Assembly: GCA_017958585.1 (NCBI GenBank)
Contig: JAGDCK010000156.1
Span: forward strand, 1 to 13,589
DNA: 13,589 bases
Direction: 5' to 3'
Source of the DNA: Lachnospiraceae bacterium
GTDB taxonomy: Bacteria > Bacillota > Clostridia > Lachnospirales > Lachnospiraceae
The stretch's first letter is position 1. Each line of letters opens with the position of its first letter. Below are positions 5,976 through 13,136 of the stretch, one piece after another. The translations under genes were made by a program, and so were the position numbers. The notes below the pieces were generated by a model. It saw only the letters and a list, made by a program, of their open reading frames with translations. It ran no database searches and was not told the DNA's origin.

Positions 5976-6938
5976 AAGCTTTGCAACTTCGATCTCGTAT
6001 TCGTCGATACCCTTTGTCATGGCGAGAGCTTCCTCGATATCTATGGCCACAAACTCACCATGCTGGAGACCGATAACCTTGTTGGTCTCTCCCGCAAGAA
6101 GTGTGTCAACGGCCTTTGCACCCATGATGGAAGCGGTGAAACGATCCTTTGCCGAAGGGTTTCCGCCTCGCTGCATGTGTCCGAGGATTGTGGCTCTGGT
6201 CTCAATTCCGGTTGCGGCCTCGATACGTCTTGCCATTGATGTGGAATGTCCGATACCCTCTGCGTTAATGATGATATGGTGGGTTTTACCCTTACGACGT
6301 CTGTCTATGATATTGTTGATGATCTTTTGCTCGTCAAAGTCATATTTTTCAGGAAGCAGAATGTCCTCAGCACCGTTTGCGATACCACACCAGAGTGCGA
6401 TGTATCCTGCGTTTCTGCCCATAACCTCCACGATGGAGCATCTCTCATGGGATGAGGATGTATCCTTTACCTTGTCGATGGCTTCCATGGCTGTGTTAAC
6501 TGCAGTGTCAAAGCCTATGGTGTATTCGGTACATGCGATGTCAAGGTCGATGGTTCCGGGAAGTCCTATGGTGTTGATACCCTGTCTGGAAAGAGCCTGT
6601 GCACCTCTGTAGGAACCGTCTCCTCCGATTACGACGATGCCGTCGATCCCGTGCTTGCGGCAAACCTCAGCGCCCTTCTCCTGACCTTCCACAGTCTTAA
6701 ACTCCAGACATCTTGCTGTTCCGAGGATGGTACCTCCTCGCTGTATCATGTCTGAGACATCCTTTGCCTCAAGCTCCACTATCTCTTCATTCAAAAGGCC
6801 CTGGTATCCTTTTTTGATACCCTTTACCTTGATGCCTCGCGCAATGGCTACTCGGACTACGGCTCTGATTGCGGCATTCATGCCGGGCGCATCTCCACCA
6901 CTGGTGAGAACACCGATTGTTTTAATCTCTTTTGCCAT
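5964..6938 (-). CDS. pfkA: ATP-dependent 6-phosphofructokinase
   Basis: This is the committed step of glycolysis, fructose 6-phosphate plus ATP to fructose 1,6-bisphosphate. From the ATG at 6938 it has 324 residues, the usual bacterial PfkA length. LTSGGDAPGMNAAIR (11-25) forms part of the ATP site, and GGDGS (105-109) has the glycine typical of ATP-using rather than pyrophosphate-using enzymes. The catalytic segment PGTIDLD is at 127-133, EVMGR at 171-175 and HMQRGG at 254-259. The second residue after the catalytic TI is Leu (TIDLD) where E. coli has Asn (TIDND). The longer candidate starting at 6983 is rejected because its first 15 residues have no PfkA character and AAAGGA precedes the internal ATG. 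pfkA follows dnaE by 109 nt, an adjacency also known in other Firmicutes. It is probably transcribed mainly from the dnaE promoter. Confidence 0.95.
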   Translation of the reverse strand: MAKEIKTIGVLTSGGDAPGMNAAIRAVVRVAIARGIKVKGIKKGYQGLLNEEIVELEAKDVSDMIQRGGTILGTARCLEFKTVEGQEKGAEVCRKHGIDGIVVIGGDGSYRGAQALSRQGINTIGLPGTIDLDIACTEYTIGFDTAVNTAMEAIDKVKDTSSSHERCSIVEVMGRNAGYIALWCGIANGAEDILLPEKYDFDEQKIINNIIDRRRKGKTHHIIINAEGIGHSTSMARRIEAATGIETRATILGHMQRGGNPSAKDRFTASIMGAKAVDTLLAGETNKVIGLQHGEFVAIDIEEALAMTKGIDEYEIEVAKLLSV

Positions 6939-6948
6939 ATTGTTCCAT

Positions 6949-6954
6949 TCCTTT
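6949..6954 (-). promoter_or_regulatory. Ribosome-binding site deciding the pfkA start
   Basis: AAAGGA lies 10 nt before the ATG at 6938, within the extra codons of the longer reading frame. It directly follows the T-run of the hairpin at 6957-6977. Confidence 0.6.
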
Positions 6955-6956
6955 CC

Positions 6957-6977
6957 AAAAACCTGTATCAAAACAGG
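6957..6977 (-). terminator. Weak hairpin with U-run between dnaE and pfkA
   Basis: CCTGT/ACAGG forms a 5-bp stem with a 6-nt loop, followed on the minus strand by TTTTT. The stem is short, so termination is probably inefficient and pfkA can be read through. Its position immediately before the pfkA ribosome-binding site resembles the arrangement in front of the methyltransferase gene. Confidence 0.4.
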
Positions 6978-7047
6978 CCGCATATATAAACAAGATTTCT
7001 ATTCGTTTTTACACATTTTAATCTATTTTTTTACCTATTTCAATACT

Positions 7048-10000
7048 TTAGGCTCTAATACTGACATTTCCGACACCAAAGACTCCCTCCAGCGAAGCCT
7101 TAAGTCCCTCGTCCGCCTTTACGGACATTGCCGCAGGCAGCACATTGATCTGTCTGGTACTCTTTATATAGATCACCACGTTGTCTGTTCCGTCGGAATC
7201 CTTGATGGTTTCCTGTAATATGGGAAGTTTTTCATCATATTCTTCCTTTGTGGCAAACTGTATCCACATTCCTGTGGGGAGCTTCGACACGGTGGCTGCA
7301 GGCGCTTTGGCAGAGCTCCGGCTCTTTCCGGAAAAGCTACCGTTTCCGTAGTTTCCGTTTCCGAAATCTCTGTTTCCGGAATTTCCATAGCCTGAACTGT
7401 AATTATTTCCGCCCCTTGCAAATCTGTCGATCCAGGGAAGCTTATCTCCTGCTTTTGTGGCTTCGTCAAAGGAAATGACCTGCTCGCATATGAGCTTTCC
7501 GTCCTTGTCTTCCTCAAGGCTTACTCTTCCCTTTACGAATACCTTTGAGTCCTCCAACAAAAGCGGCCCGTATTTTTCATAGTCATTTGGAAATACCACG
7601 ATCTCCACGGTTCCCACCAGGTCCTCCAAGGTAACAAATGCCATGACCTTGTCATTTTTCGTATATTTGATGGTCCTTGCGGATATCATTCCGCCCACAA
7701 CGGCACTCTTTTTGTCCTCTGCAACCACGGCTCCCGTCTCCTCATCAAGAGCAAAGTCGGTTGTGGTATTGGTAATAAATTTCTGCCACATATCCTTGTA
7801 CTCCTCCAGGGGATGACCGCTTATGTAGATGCCAAGCACTTCCTTTTCAAAGGAAAGCATGAGTTCCTTGTCATATTCGCCCACGTTTGGAAGTTTGAAA
7901 TTGAATTCTTCCTTTTGGTCGTCGCTTGCTATGTCAAAGAGGCTTAACTGACCCACCAGATTGTTTTTTCTGTCCTTGGTTACACTGTCTATGAGCTGTC
8001 CGTAAACACTCATAAACTGTTTTCTGGTGCCGCCCAGAGAGTCAAGGGCGCCGGCTTTTATGAAGTTTTCCACTGCGCGCTTATTTACATCTCTCTCGCA
8101 GGTTCTGTTTACAAAGTCGCTGATGTTTCCAAAGGGGCCTCTCTCACGCCTCTCCTCCACGATGGCTTCAATGACGGGGCGACCCACAGCCTTTATGGCA
8201 GTCAGGGCATATCTTATGGAATTTCCCGATACTGAGAATCCGGATTCTCCTTCATTTATGTCAGGCGGCAGGATCTCTATACCCATATTTTTACAGGTAA
8301 GGATATAGTTTGACACCTTGGTGGAATTGTCTATAACGGAGGTCATAAGCGCCGCCATGAATTCCACGGGATAGTATACCTTTAAATATGCAGTCTGCAC
8401 CGCAACCACGGCGTAGCAAGCCGCATGGGATTTGTTGAAAGCGTATTTTGCAAAGTCCATCATCTCGTCATAGATTGCACCCGCAACGCTTTCGCTTATG
8501 TCATTTTTAAGACATCCGGGCACATTTTCCTCTTCGTTTCCGTAGATGAAATTCTGGCGTTCCTTCTCCATGACTGCCTGTTTTTTCTTACTCATGGCAC
8601 GGCGCACCAGGTCGCTTCGACCCATGGTATATCCGCCCAGATCCCTTACGATCTGCATAACCTGCTCCTGGTACACGATACAGCCGTAGGTGGGTGCCAG
8701 TATATGCTCAAGCTGAGGGCAGAGGTATGTGATGCTGTCGTTGTTGTTTTTACCCTTTATGTATTTGGGGATAAAGTCCATGGGGCCCGGTCTGTAAAGG
8801 GATATTCCCGCGATTACATCCTCTAAGCTCTTTGGTTTTAACTCCTTCATGAAGCTTTTCATTCCGGCACTTTCAAGCTGGAAAATACCCTCAGTCTTGC
8901 CGGAACCGATATAGTTCATGATATTGGGATCGTCGTAATCGATATTGTTGATATCAAGCTTGATACCCTTACTCTTTTCCACGAATTTAACCGCATCATG
9001 GATAACGGTCATGGTCCTGAGGCCCAGAAAGTCCATCTTTAACAGTCCCAGCTCCTCGATGGTGGTCATGGTAAACTGGGTAACTATGGATCCGTCTGCG
9101 CCCCTCGAGAGGGGTACGAACTCATCCGCAGCCTTCTGGCAGATAACAACACCTGCCGCATGCATGGATGTGTGTCTGGGAAGACCTTCAAGGCGCTTAC
9201 ACATATCTATAAGGTAGTGAACCTGATCATCCTCGTTATAAAGTTTCCTGAACTCAGGATTTTTTTCAAGGGCCAGATCCAGCGTGATATTTAATTCCGT
9301 GGGGATCATCTTTGCGATGGAATCCGCAAAGGAATAGGGCAGATCCATTACCCTTGCCACGTCTCTGATAACACCCTTTGCCTGGAGAGTACCGAAGGTG
9401 ACGATCTGAACCACCTTGTCATCTCCGTATTTGCGGCACACATAGTCTATTACTTCCTGTCTTCTCTCGTAGCAAAAATCCACGTCGATATCGGGCATGG
9501 ACACTCGCTCGGGGTTCAAAAATCTCTCGAAGAGAAGGTCGTATTTTATGGGATCGATATTGGTTATGTGAAGACAATAGGATACTATGCTTCCCGCAGC
9601 GGAACCACGTCCCGGTCCCACGGGGATGTCATTTTCCCTGGCATAGTTGATAAAATCCCACACTATGAGGAAATAATCCACGTATCCCATCTTGCGGATC
9701 ACGGAAAGCTCGTACTCAAGCCTCTCTCTGATGGTCATATCGGAGTGGCCGGCCTTTGCATTTTCATCCGGGTATCTCTCGGAAAGTCCGTCATTGCAGA
9801 GCTTGTTCAGATAGCTCCAGGAGTCAAATCCTTCCGGCACGTCAAATTTAGGAAGCTTTGTGACTCCAAATTCTATCTCCACATTACATCTGTCAGCGAT
9901 CTTTTGAGTGTTTTCCACAGCCTCCAAAGCATAGGGAAAGAGTTTCCTCATATCCTCCTCGCTCTTTACATAGTACTGACCGCCCTCATAGCGCATTCTG

Positions 10001-10701
10001 TCCTCGTCGGAAAGCTTCTTTCCGGTCTGGAGGCACAAAAGTATGTCATGGGGCTCCGCATCCTCCGCGTATGTATAGTGAACATCGTTTGTGCACACAA
10101 GGGGAATGTCAAGCTCCCTGCTCATGGTCATAAGTTCCATGTTCACAGTACGCTGTTCCGGGATGCCATGATCCTGAAGCTCCAAAAAATAGTTTCCCTT
10201 TCCGAAACATGCTTCATATTTTAATGCGGCCTTTCTGGCCTCATCCTTAAGTCCTTTTGAAATGTATCTTTGCACTTCTCCCGCAAGGCAGGCAGAAGTA
10301 GCGATAATGCCCTCATGATATTTGTTTAGTATCTCAAAATCCACCCTGGGCTTGTAATAATATCCTTCCGTAAAGCCTTTGCTCACGATCTTCATAAGGT
10401 TTGCATAGCCGGTATTGTTTTCCGCAAGGAGCACCAGATGGTAATATCTGTCCTCGCCGCCCGTAAGCTCCTTGTCAAATCTGGAATTGGGAGCCACGTA
10501 TACCTCACATCCAAGTATGGGCTTAATGCCCTCCGCTTTGCAGGCACGATAAAAATCGATCACACCGTACATTACGCCGTGGTCTGTTATGGCTGCGGAG
10601 TTCATCCCCAGCTCTTTGACTCTGTGTACATATTCTTTTATTTTGTTGGAACCGTCCAAAAGAGAATACTCGGTGTGGACATGAAGATGTGTAAAAGCCA
10701 T
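7048..10701 (-). CDS. dnaE: DNA polymerase III subunit alpha (DnaE)
   Basis: This is the C-family replicative polymerase subunit. Of its 1217 residues, the N-terminal PHP domain begins with LHVHTEYSLLDG (6-17). The polymerase core contains PGRGSAAGS (363-371), the catalytic PDIDVDF (403-409), KMDFLGL with the third acidic residue (D557), and FNKSHAACYA (755-764). A helix-hairpin-helix region follows (about 830-890). The beta-clamp-binding motif QLSLF is at 918-922 and an OB domain at about 1001-1080. A Gly/Asn/Ser-rich linker (1097-1127) then leads to a small C-terminal domain (about 1139-1217). No intrinsic exonuclease domain of the PolC type is seen, so this is a DnaE1/DnaE3-like enzyme. 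The ATG at 10701 follows AGGGGAAG. Upstream lies a promoter with a perfect -10. Firmicutes often also have PolC, which is not in this window. Confidence 0.97.
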   Translation of the reverse strand: MAFTHLHVHTEYSLLDGSNKIKEYVHRVKELGMNSAAITDHGVMYGVIDFYRACKAEGIKPILGCEVYVAPNSRFDKELTGGEDRYYHLVLLAENNTGYANLMKIVSKGFTEGYYYKPRVDFEILNKYHEGIIATSACLAGEVQRYISKGLKDEARKAALKYEACFGKGNYFLELQDHGIPEQRTVNMELMTMSRELDIPLVCTNDVHYTYAEDAEPHDILLCLQTGKKLSDEDRMRYEGGQYYVKSEEDMRKLFPYALEAVENTQKIADRCNVEIEFGVTKLPKFDVPEGFDSWSYLNKLCNDGLSERYPDENAKAGHSDMTIRERLEYELSVIRKMGYVDYFLIVWDFINYARENDIPVGPGRGSAAGSIVSYCLHITNIDPIKYDLLFERFLNPERVSMPDIDVDFCYERRQEVIDYVCRKYGDDKVVQIVTFGTLQAKGVIRDVARVMDLPYSFADSIAKMIPTELNITLDLALEKNPEFRKLYNEDDQVHYLIDMCKRLEGLPRHTSMHAAGVVICQKAADEFVPLSRGADGSIVTQFTMTTIEELGLLKMDFLGLRTMTVIHDAVKFVEKSKGIKLDINNIDYDDPNIMNYIGSGKTEGIFQLESAGMKSFMKELKPKSLEDVIAGISLYRPGPMDFIPKYIKGKNNNDSITYLCPQLEHILAPTYGCIVYQEQVMQIVRDLGGYTMGRSDLVRRAMSKKKQAVMEKERQNFIYGNEEENVPGCLKNDISESVAGAIYDEMMDFAKYAFNKSHAACYAVVAVQTAYLKVYYPVEFMAALMTSVIDNSTKVSNYILTCKNMGIEILPPDINEGESGFSVSGNSIRYALTAIKAVGRPVIEAIVEERRERGPFGNISDFVNRTCERDVNKRAVENFIKAGALDSLGGTRKQFMSVYGQLIDSVTKDRKNNLVGQLSLFDIASDDQKEEFNFKLPNVGEYDKELMLSFEKEVLGIYISGHPLEEYKDMWQKFITNTTTDFALDEETGAVVAEDKKSAVVGGMISARTIKYTKNDKVMAFVTLEDLVGTVEIVVFPNDYEKYGPLLLEDSKVFVKGRVSLEEDKDGKLICEQVISFDEATKAGDKLPWIDRFARGGNNYSSGYGNSGNRDFGNGNYGNGSFSGKSRSSAKAPAATVSKLPTGMWIQFATKEEYDEKLPILQETIKDSDGTDNVVIYIKSTRQINVLPAAMSVKADEGLKASLEGVFGVGNVSIRA
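7321..7413 (-). repeat. Low-complexity Gly/Asn/Ser linker coding repeat in dnaE
   Basis: This stretch encodes DnaE residues about 1097-1127, rich in Gly, Asn, Ser, Tyr and Phe (YGN, FGN, NGNYGNG). On the plus strand it contains five copies of TTTCCG between 7325 and 7378. It separates the OB domain from the last 80 residues. Confidence 0.75.
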
Positions 10702-10733
10702 TTATACTTCCCCTTATTTTCTCATGTAAAAAT

Positions 10734-10762
10734 ATTATACTTCAAATTTTTTTGGATATAAA
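10734..10762 (-). promoter_or_regulatory. Promoter of dnaE
   Basis: A perfect -10 TATAAT (10734-10739) lies 17 nt from TTTATA (10757-10762, four of six -35 matches), with an A/T-rich spacer. It falls between the preceding terminator and the dnaE ribosome-binding site. Confidence 0.6.
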
Positions 10763-10777
10763 TATAAAAGTCTGTTA

Positions 10778-10823
10778 AAAAAATAAAAGACGGAAGGACT
10801 CACTTTTGGTGGATCCTCCCGCC
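10778..10823 (-). terminator. Intrinsic terminator of the lipoprotein gene
   Basis: On the minus strand, GGCGGGAGGA pairs with TCCTTCCGTC over 10 bp with two G-U pairs and a 15-nt loop. It is followed by TTTTATTTTTTT. It lies about 35 nt after the lipoprotein stop codon and upstream of the dnaE promoter. Confidence 0.8.
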
Positions 10824-10858
10824 GGGTTTGGTTTTCAGGTCATCGTATCTGCCCGAAT

Positions 10859-12928
10859 CTATTCCTTATCCTTTTTTTCTGCTTCTTTTCTAAGTTCCTC
10901 TTTGAAATCAAGGACAACGGTTCTGGTGCCTGCGGTATAGCAGCTTCCGCCGAAATTGTCGATAACGTGGGTGATTCCCGGATTACCTGTGATCATTACG
11001 GCACATACATTTCTCAGATCCATTCCCTCAACCTTGGGAACCTCCATAGCGCACAGCTCCTGAACCTTGGCATCACGGTTGTAAGCATAGATTCCGATTC
11101 CGATGGCTGTATGTCTCTCCACATCATCGGATACATAATAGGATGCGAAACCGTTCATCTTGCCGTCATGGCTCTGCCATGCCTTCTGATTAGGCACATC
11201 GTAGGGAAGCTCGCTCTGGTAAAATACAGTAAGACCGTCCTCGCCGTTCCATACTGTCTGATACTCCTGGAAGTGCTCCACCATCAGTGCATAGAAGCTT
11301 ACTCTGTCGCCGTTTATTATGATTCCGTTTGGCGCGGTGTTTGCATTCCAAGCAACGCCGTTTCCGTGATCGGCACGCCATACCCAGAAATTGTCGCCAA
11401 CCACATCATTTGAATTTATTACCACACAGCTGTCGACTGCTGTATTCTCGTTTGTGACACCGCCCACTCTAAAGAACAGGTCGCTTAAGATCATGGGGTT
11501 ATCAGAATGGTTTTCGTCATTTTTCTCTGCGCCCACTCTGAGAAGTGTCTCGCTCTTTTCTGTCCATGCGTCAAACAAAAGTCCTGCGATCCTGATGCCC
11601 TCTGCGTCTGCGACTTCCATGCATACATTTCCTGCCATGGGACGGATCGTTGCAAGACCGATTCCAAGGATCACTGTTCCCTCTTTTTCCACGTGGACTG
11701 CTTCGTCAAATTCATATATTCCGGGAGTAAAGAGAATATTCTTTCCGTCTGCAAGTGCTTCATTTATGGTTGAAGCGCTGTCCACATCAGGATATGCCAC
11801 GTAAAACTCATCCAGTGACAGGCTGCCTCCGCTTGCGCCCTCTGTCCATGTGGGTCCTACGCTGTCTCTTACCACATCGGGAACCATTACTTTGTATTCG
11901 CCGTTATCAAGATAAAGATAAGGCTTCTCCGCCATAACATTTACATCTTCCACGGTGGTATATGTTGATACGGGCCATGTGGTGTTTGGAGTCTTGCCCT
12001 CTGTTATGCCCGCAAATACGATATTCCAGTTCTGACCTGTCCACTTGCTCCAGTCGCAGTTTCTGGAAAGCCACTGCTGCTGGCTTCCGGAATCGGTGAA
12101 CCCTGTGATAACAGAATCAGAGAGGAATCCTCCGCTGGCCCAGCCGTTTTGATCGTGAAGTGAAAGGCTTCCGTTTATCTGCATTCTGCGCATGAATGTG
12201 GCCTGGGATACCGCCCACATTACGTTGTCATTTACTGTGAAATTGGAAACTCCGCGCCAGAAATTGCATGTGGCATTGTGATTGTTGTTGTCCCCAAGCC
12301 ACTGAGCGGGGTTGTTAAAGGATTGAAGCACTGTATCCGTGGGGAGAAGTCCCAGTCCGAACACATCCATGTAAAATCCTGTCTTTAAATCAATTGCCTC
12401 GTCATACTCTCCGGGTTTAAACATCACGGCATAGCGGTAATCATCAAACTGAGCTGTCTCCTGTCTGTTAAAGAGCTTCATCAGTTCAAAATTAACTGCC
12501 TCCGGATCGTCTGTGGGAGCATAAATCTTTGCATTTTTTCCAAAGAGAGTTTCCTCATATGATACAGCCTCCGAAAGTTCTCCCACGGTCTTTCCCGCAA
12601 CTGCTCTTACTTTGAAATAGTCATATTTTCCAAAAGATTCATCACTTAATAAAAGAGAAGTGCTCTCGCCTTCAACTGTTGAAACGATCGTAAAATCGTC
12701 TGCGAGTCTGCTGCTTCCTTTGTAGATCACGTATCCTTCTGCGCCATCCACCTTACTCCAGGTAAGCTCTTCTCCCTCTTCAGTCATGTTTACGGAAACA
12801 TCTTCCGCAGTACCGAGAGTAACCTCCATCCGGCTGACACTCTCTTCGGTGTATTCGATCTTTCCGCATGATACAAAGATTCCAAGCATCGCACTCATCA
12901 TCAGCCCTACCATAACTTTTCTGTTCAT
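10859..12928 (-). CDS. Predicted lipoprotein with Fn3-like domain and twin pectate-lyase/GH55-like beta-helix
   Basis: The function is unknown; it is probably an exported protein acting on or binding a polysaccharide. The 689 residues start with a lysine-containing signal peptide ending at a lipobox-like FVS-C21, which suggests lipid anchoring. An Fn3-like domain follows (about 45-125; LTWSKVDGAEGYVIYKGSS, YFKVRAVAG). The rest looks like two related right-handed beta-helical halves: YAVMFKPGEYD..FGLGLLPTDTVL (166-201) corresponds to NILFTPGIYEF..LGIGLATIRP (397-430). Conspicuous conserved-looking segments are SGSQQQWLSRN (280-290), WRADHGNGVAWN (517-528) and VEHFQEYQTVWNGEDG (550-565). From memory, similar proteins in actinobacteria are labelled 'adenylyl cyclase' or 'coagulation factor 5/8 type domain', names not supported by anything here. 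The tail is Lys/Glu-rich. The start has a distant GGAAAGG. The gene stands alone between its own promoter region and terminator. Confidence 0.75.
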   Translation of the reverse strand: MNRKVMVGLMMSAMLGIFVSCGKIEYTEESVSRMEVTLGTAEDVSVNMTEEGEELTWSKVDGAEGYVIYKGSSRLADDFTIVSTVEGESTSLLLSDESFGKYDYFKVRAVAGKTVGELSEAVSYEETLFGKNAKIYAPTDDPEAVNFELMKLFNRQETAQFDDYRYAVMFKPGEYDEAIDLKTGFYMDVFGLGLLPTDTVLQSFNNPAQWLGDNNNHNATCNFWRGVSNFTVNDNVMWAVSQATFMRRMQINGSLSLHDQNGWASGGFLSDSVITGFTDSGSQQQWLSRNCDWSKWTGQNWNIVFAGITEGKTPNTTWPVSTYTTVEDVNVMAEKPYLYLDNGEYKVMVPDVVRDSVGPTWTEGASGGSLSLDEFYVAYPDVDSASTINEALADGKNILFTPGIYEFDEAVHVEKEGTVILGIGLATIRPMAGNVCMEVADAEGIRIAGLLFDAWTEKSETLLRVGAEKNDENHSDNPMILSDLFFRVGGVTNENTAVDSCVVINSNDVVGDNFWVWRADHGNGVAWNANTAPNGIIINGDRVSFYALMVEHFQEYQTVWNGEDGLTVFYQSELPYDVPNQKAWQSHDGKMNGFASYYVSDDVERHTAIGIGIYAYNRDAKVQELCAMEVPKVEGMDLRNVCAVMITGNPGITHVIDNFGGSCYTAGTRTVVLDFKEELRKEAEKKDKE

Positions 12929-12952
12929 TTCAAATAACCATACCTTTCCTAT

Positions 12953-12970
12953 ATCTGCAAAGCTGCAGAT
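12953..12970 (-). promoter_or_regulatory. Hairpin in the lipoprotein gene leader
   Basis: A perfect 7-bp inverted repeat ATCTGCA/TGCAGAT with a 4-nt loop lies about 25 nt before the start codon and a few bases before GGAAAGG. No U-tract follows, so it is a leader structure or operator and not a terminator. Confidence 0.45.
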
Positions 12971-12998
12971 CTTTACAAGAAGTTTTCATCCAGATTCT

Positions 12999-13027
12999 AA
13001 TATAACCGTTTCGATCAAAACCAACAA
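12999..13027 (-). promoter_or_regulatory. Candidate promoter of the lipoprotein gene
   Basis: TATATT (12999-13004) lies 17 nt from TTGTTG (13022-13027), a weak -35. Directly upstream are A/T tracts, including the 16-bp palindrome TTTTTTAATTAAAAAA (13035-13050), which could act as an UP element or a protein site. Confidence 0.4.
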
Positions 13028-13086
13028 CTCTCCTTTTTTTAATTAAAAAATAGTGATTTTTTTCAAAAAAACAGACCTAATACAAA

Positions 13087-13115
13087 AGAGTGCGTGACAT
13101 TCAGCCACGCACTCT
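13087..13115 (-). terminator. Intrinsic terminator of metK
   Basis: A perfect 10-bp inverted repeat AGAGTGCGTG/CACGCACTCT with a 9-nt loop is followed on the minus strand by TTTTGTATT. It starts 22 nt after the metK stop codon. Confidence 0.85.
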
Positions 13116-13136
13116 AAAATTAACATTATTTACTTA

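Noticed and set aside
5854..6612. Plus-strand open frame of 252 codons opposite pfkA
   Set aside because: It lies almost wholly antisense to a confidently identified gene, its composition (Ser, Pro, Met, Ile) is that of a shadow frame, and no ribosome-binding site or family motif is visible.
9568..10224. Plus-strand open frame of 218 codons opposite dnaE
   Set aside because: It is a shadow of the dnaE codon pattern with no recognisable domain and no promoter or ribosome-binding site.
12990..13030. Short leader peptide starting at TTG after GGAGAG (about 13 codons) before the lipoprotein gene
   Set aside because: Spacing to the Shine-Dalgarno-like sequence is too short, it overlaps the likely promoter, and it has no runs of a regulatory amino acid.
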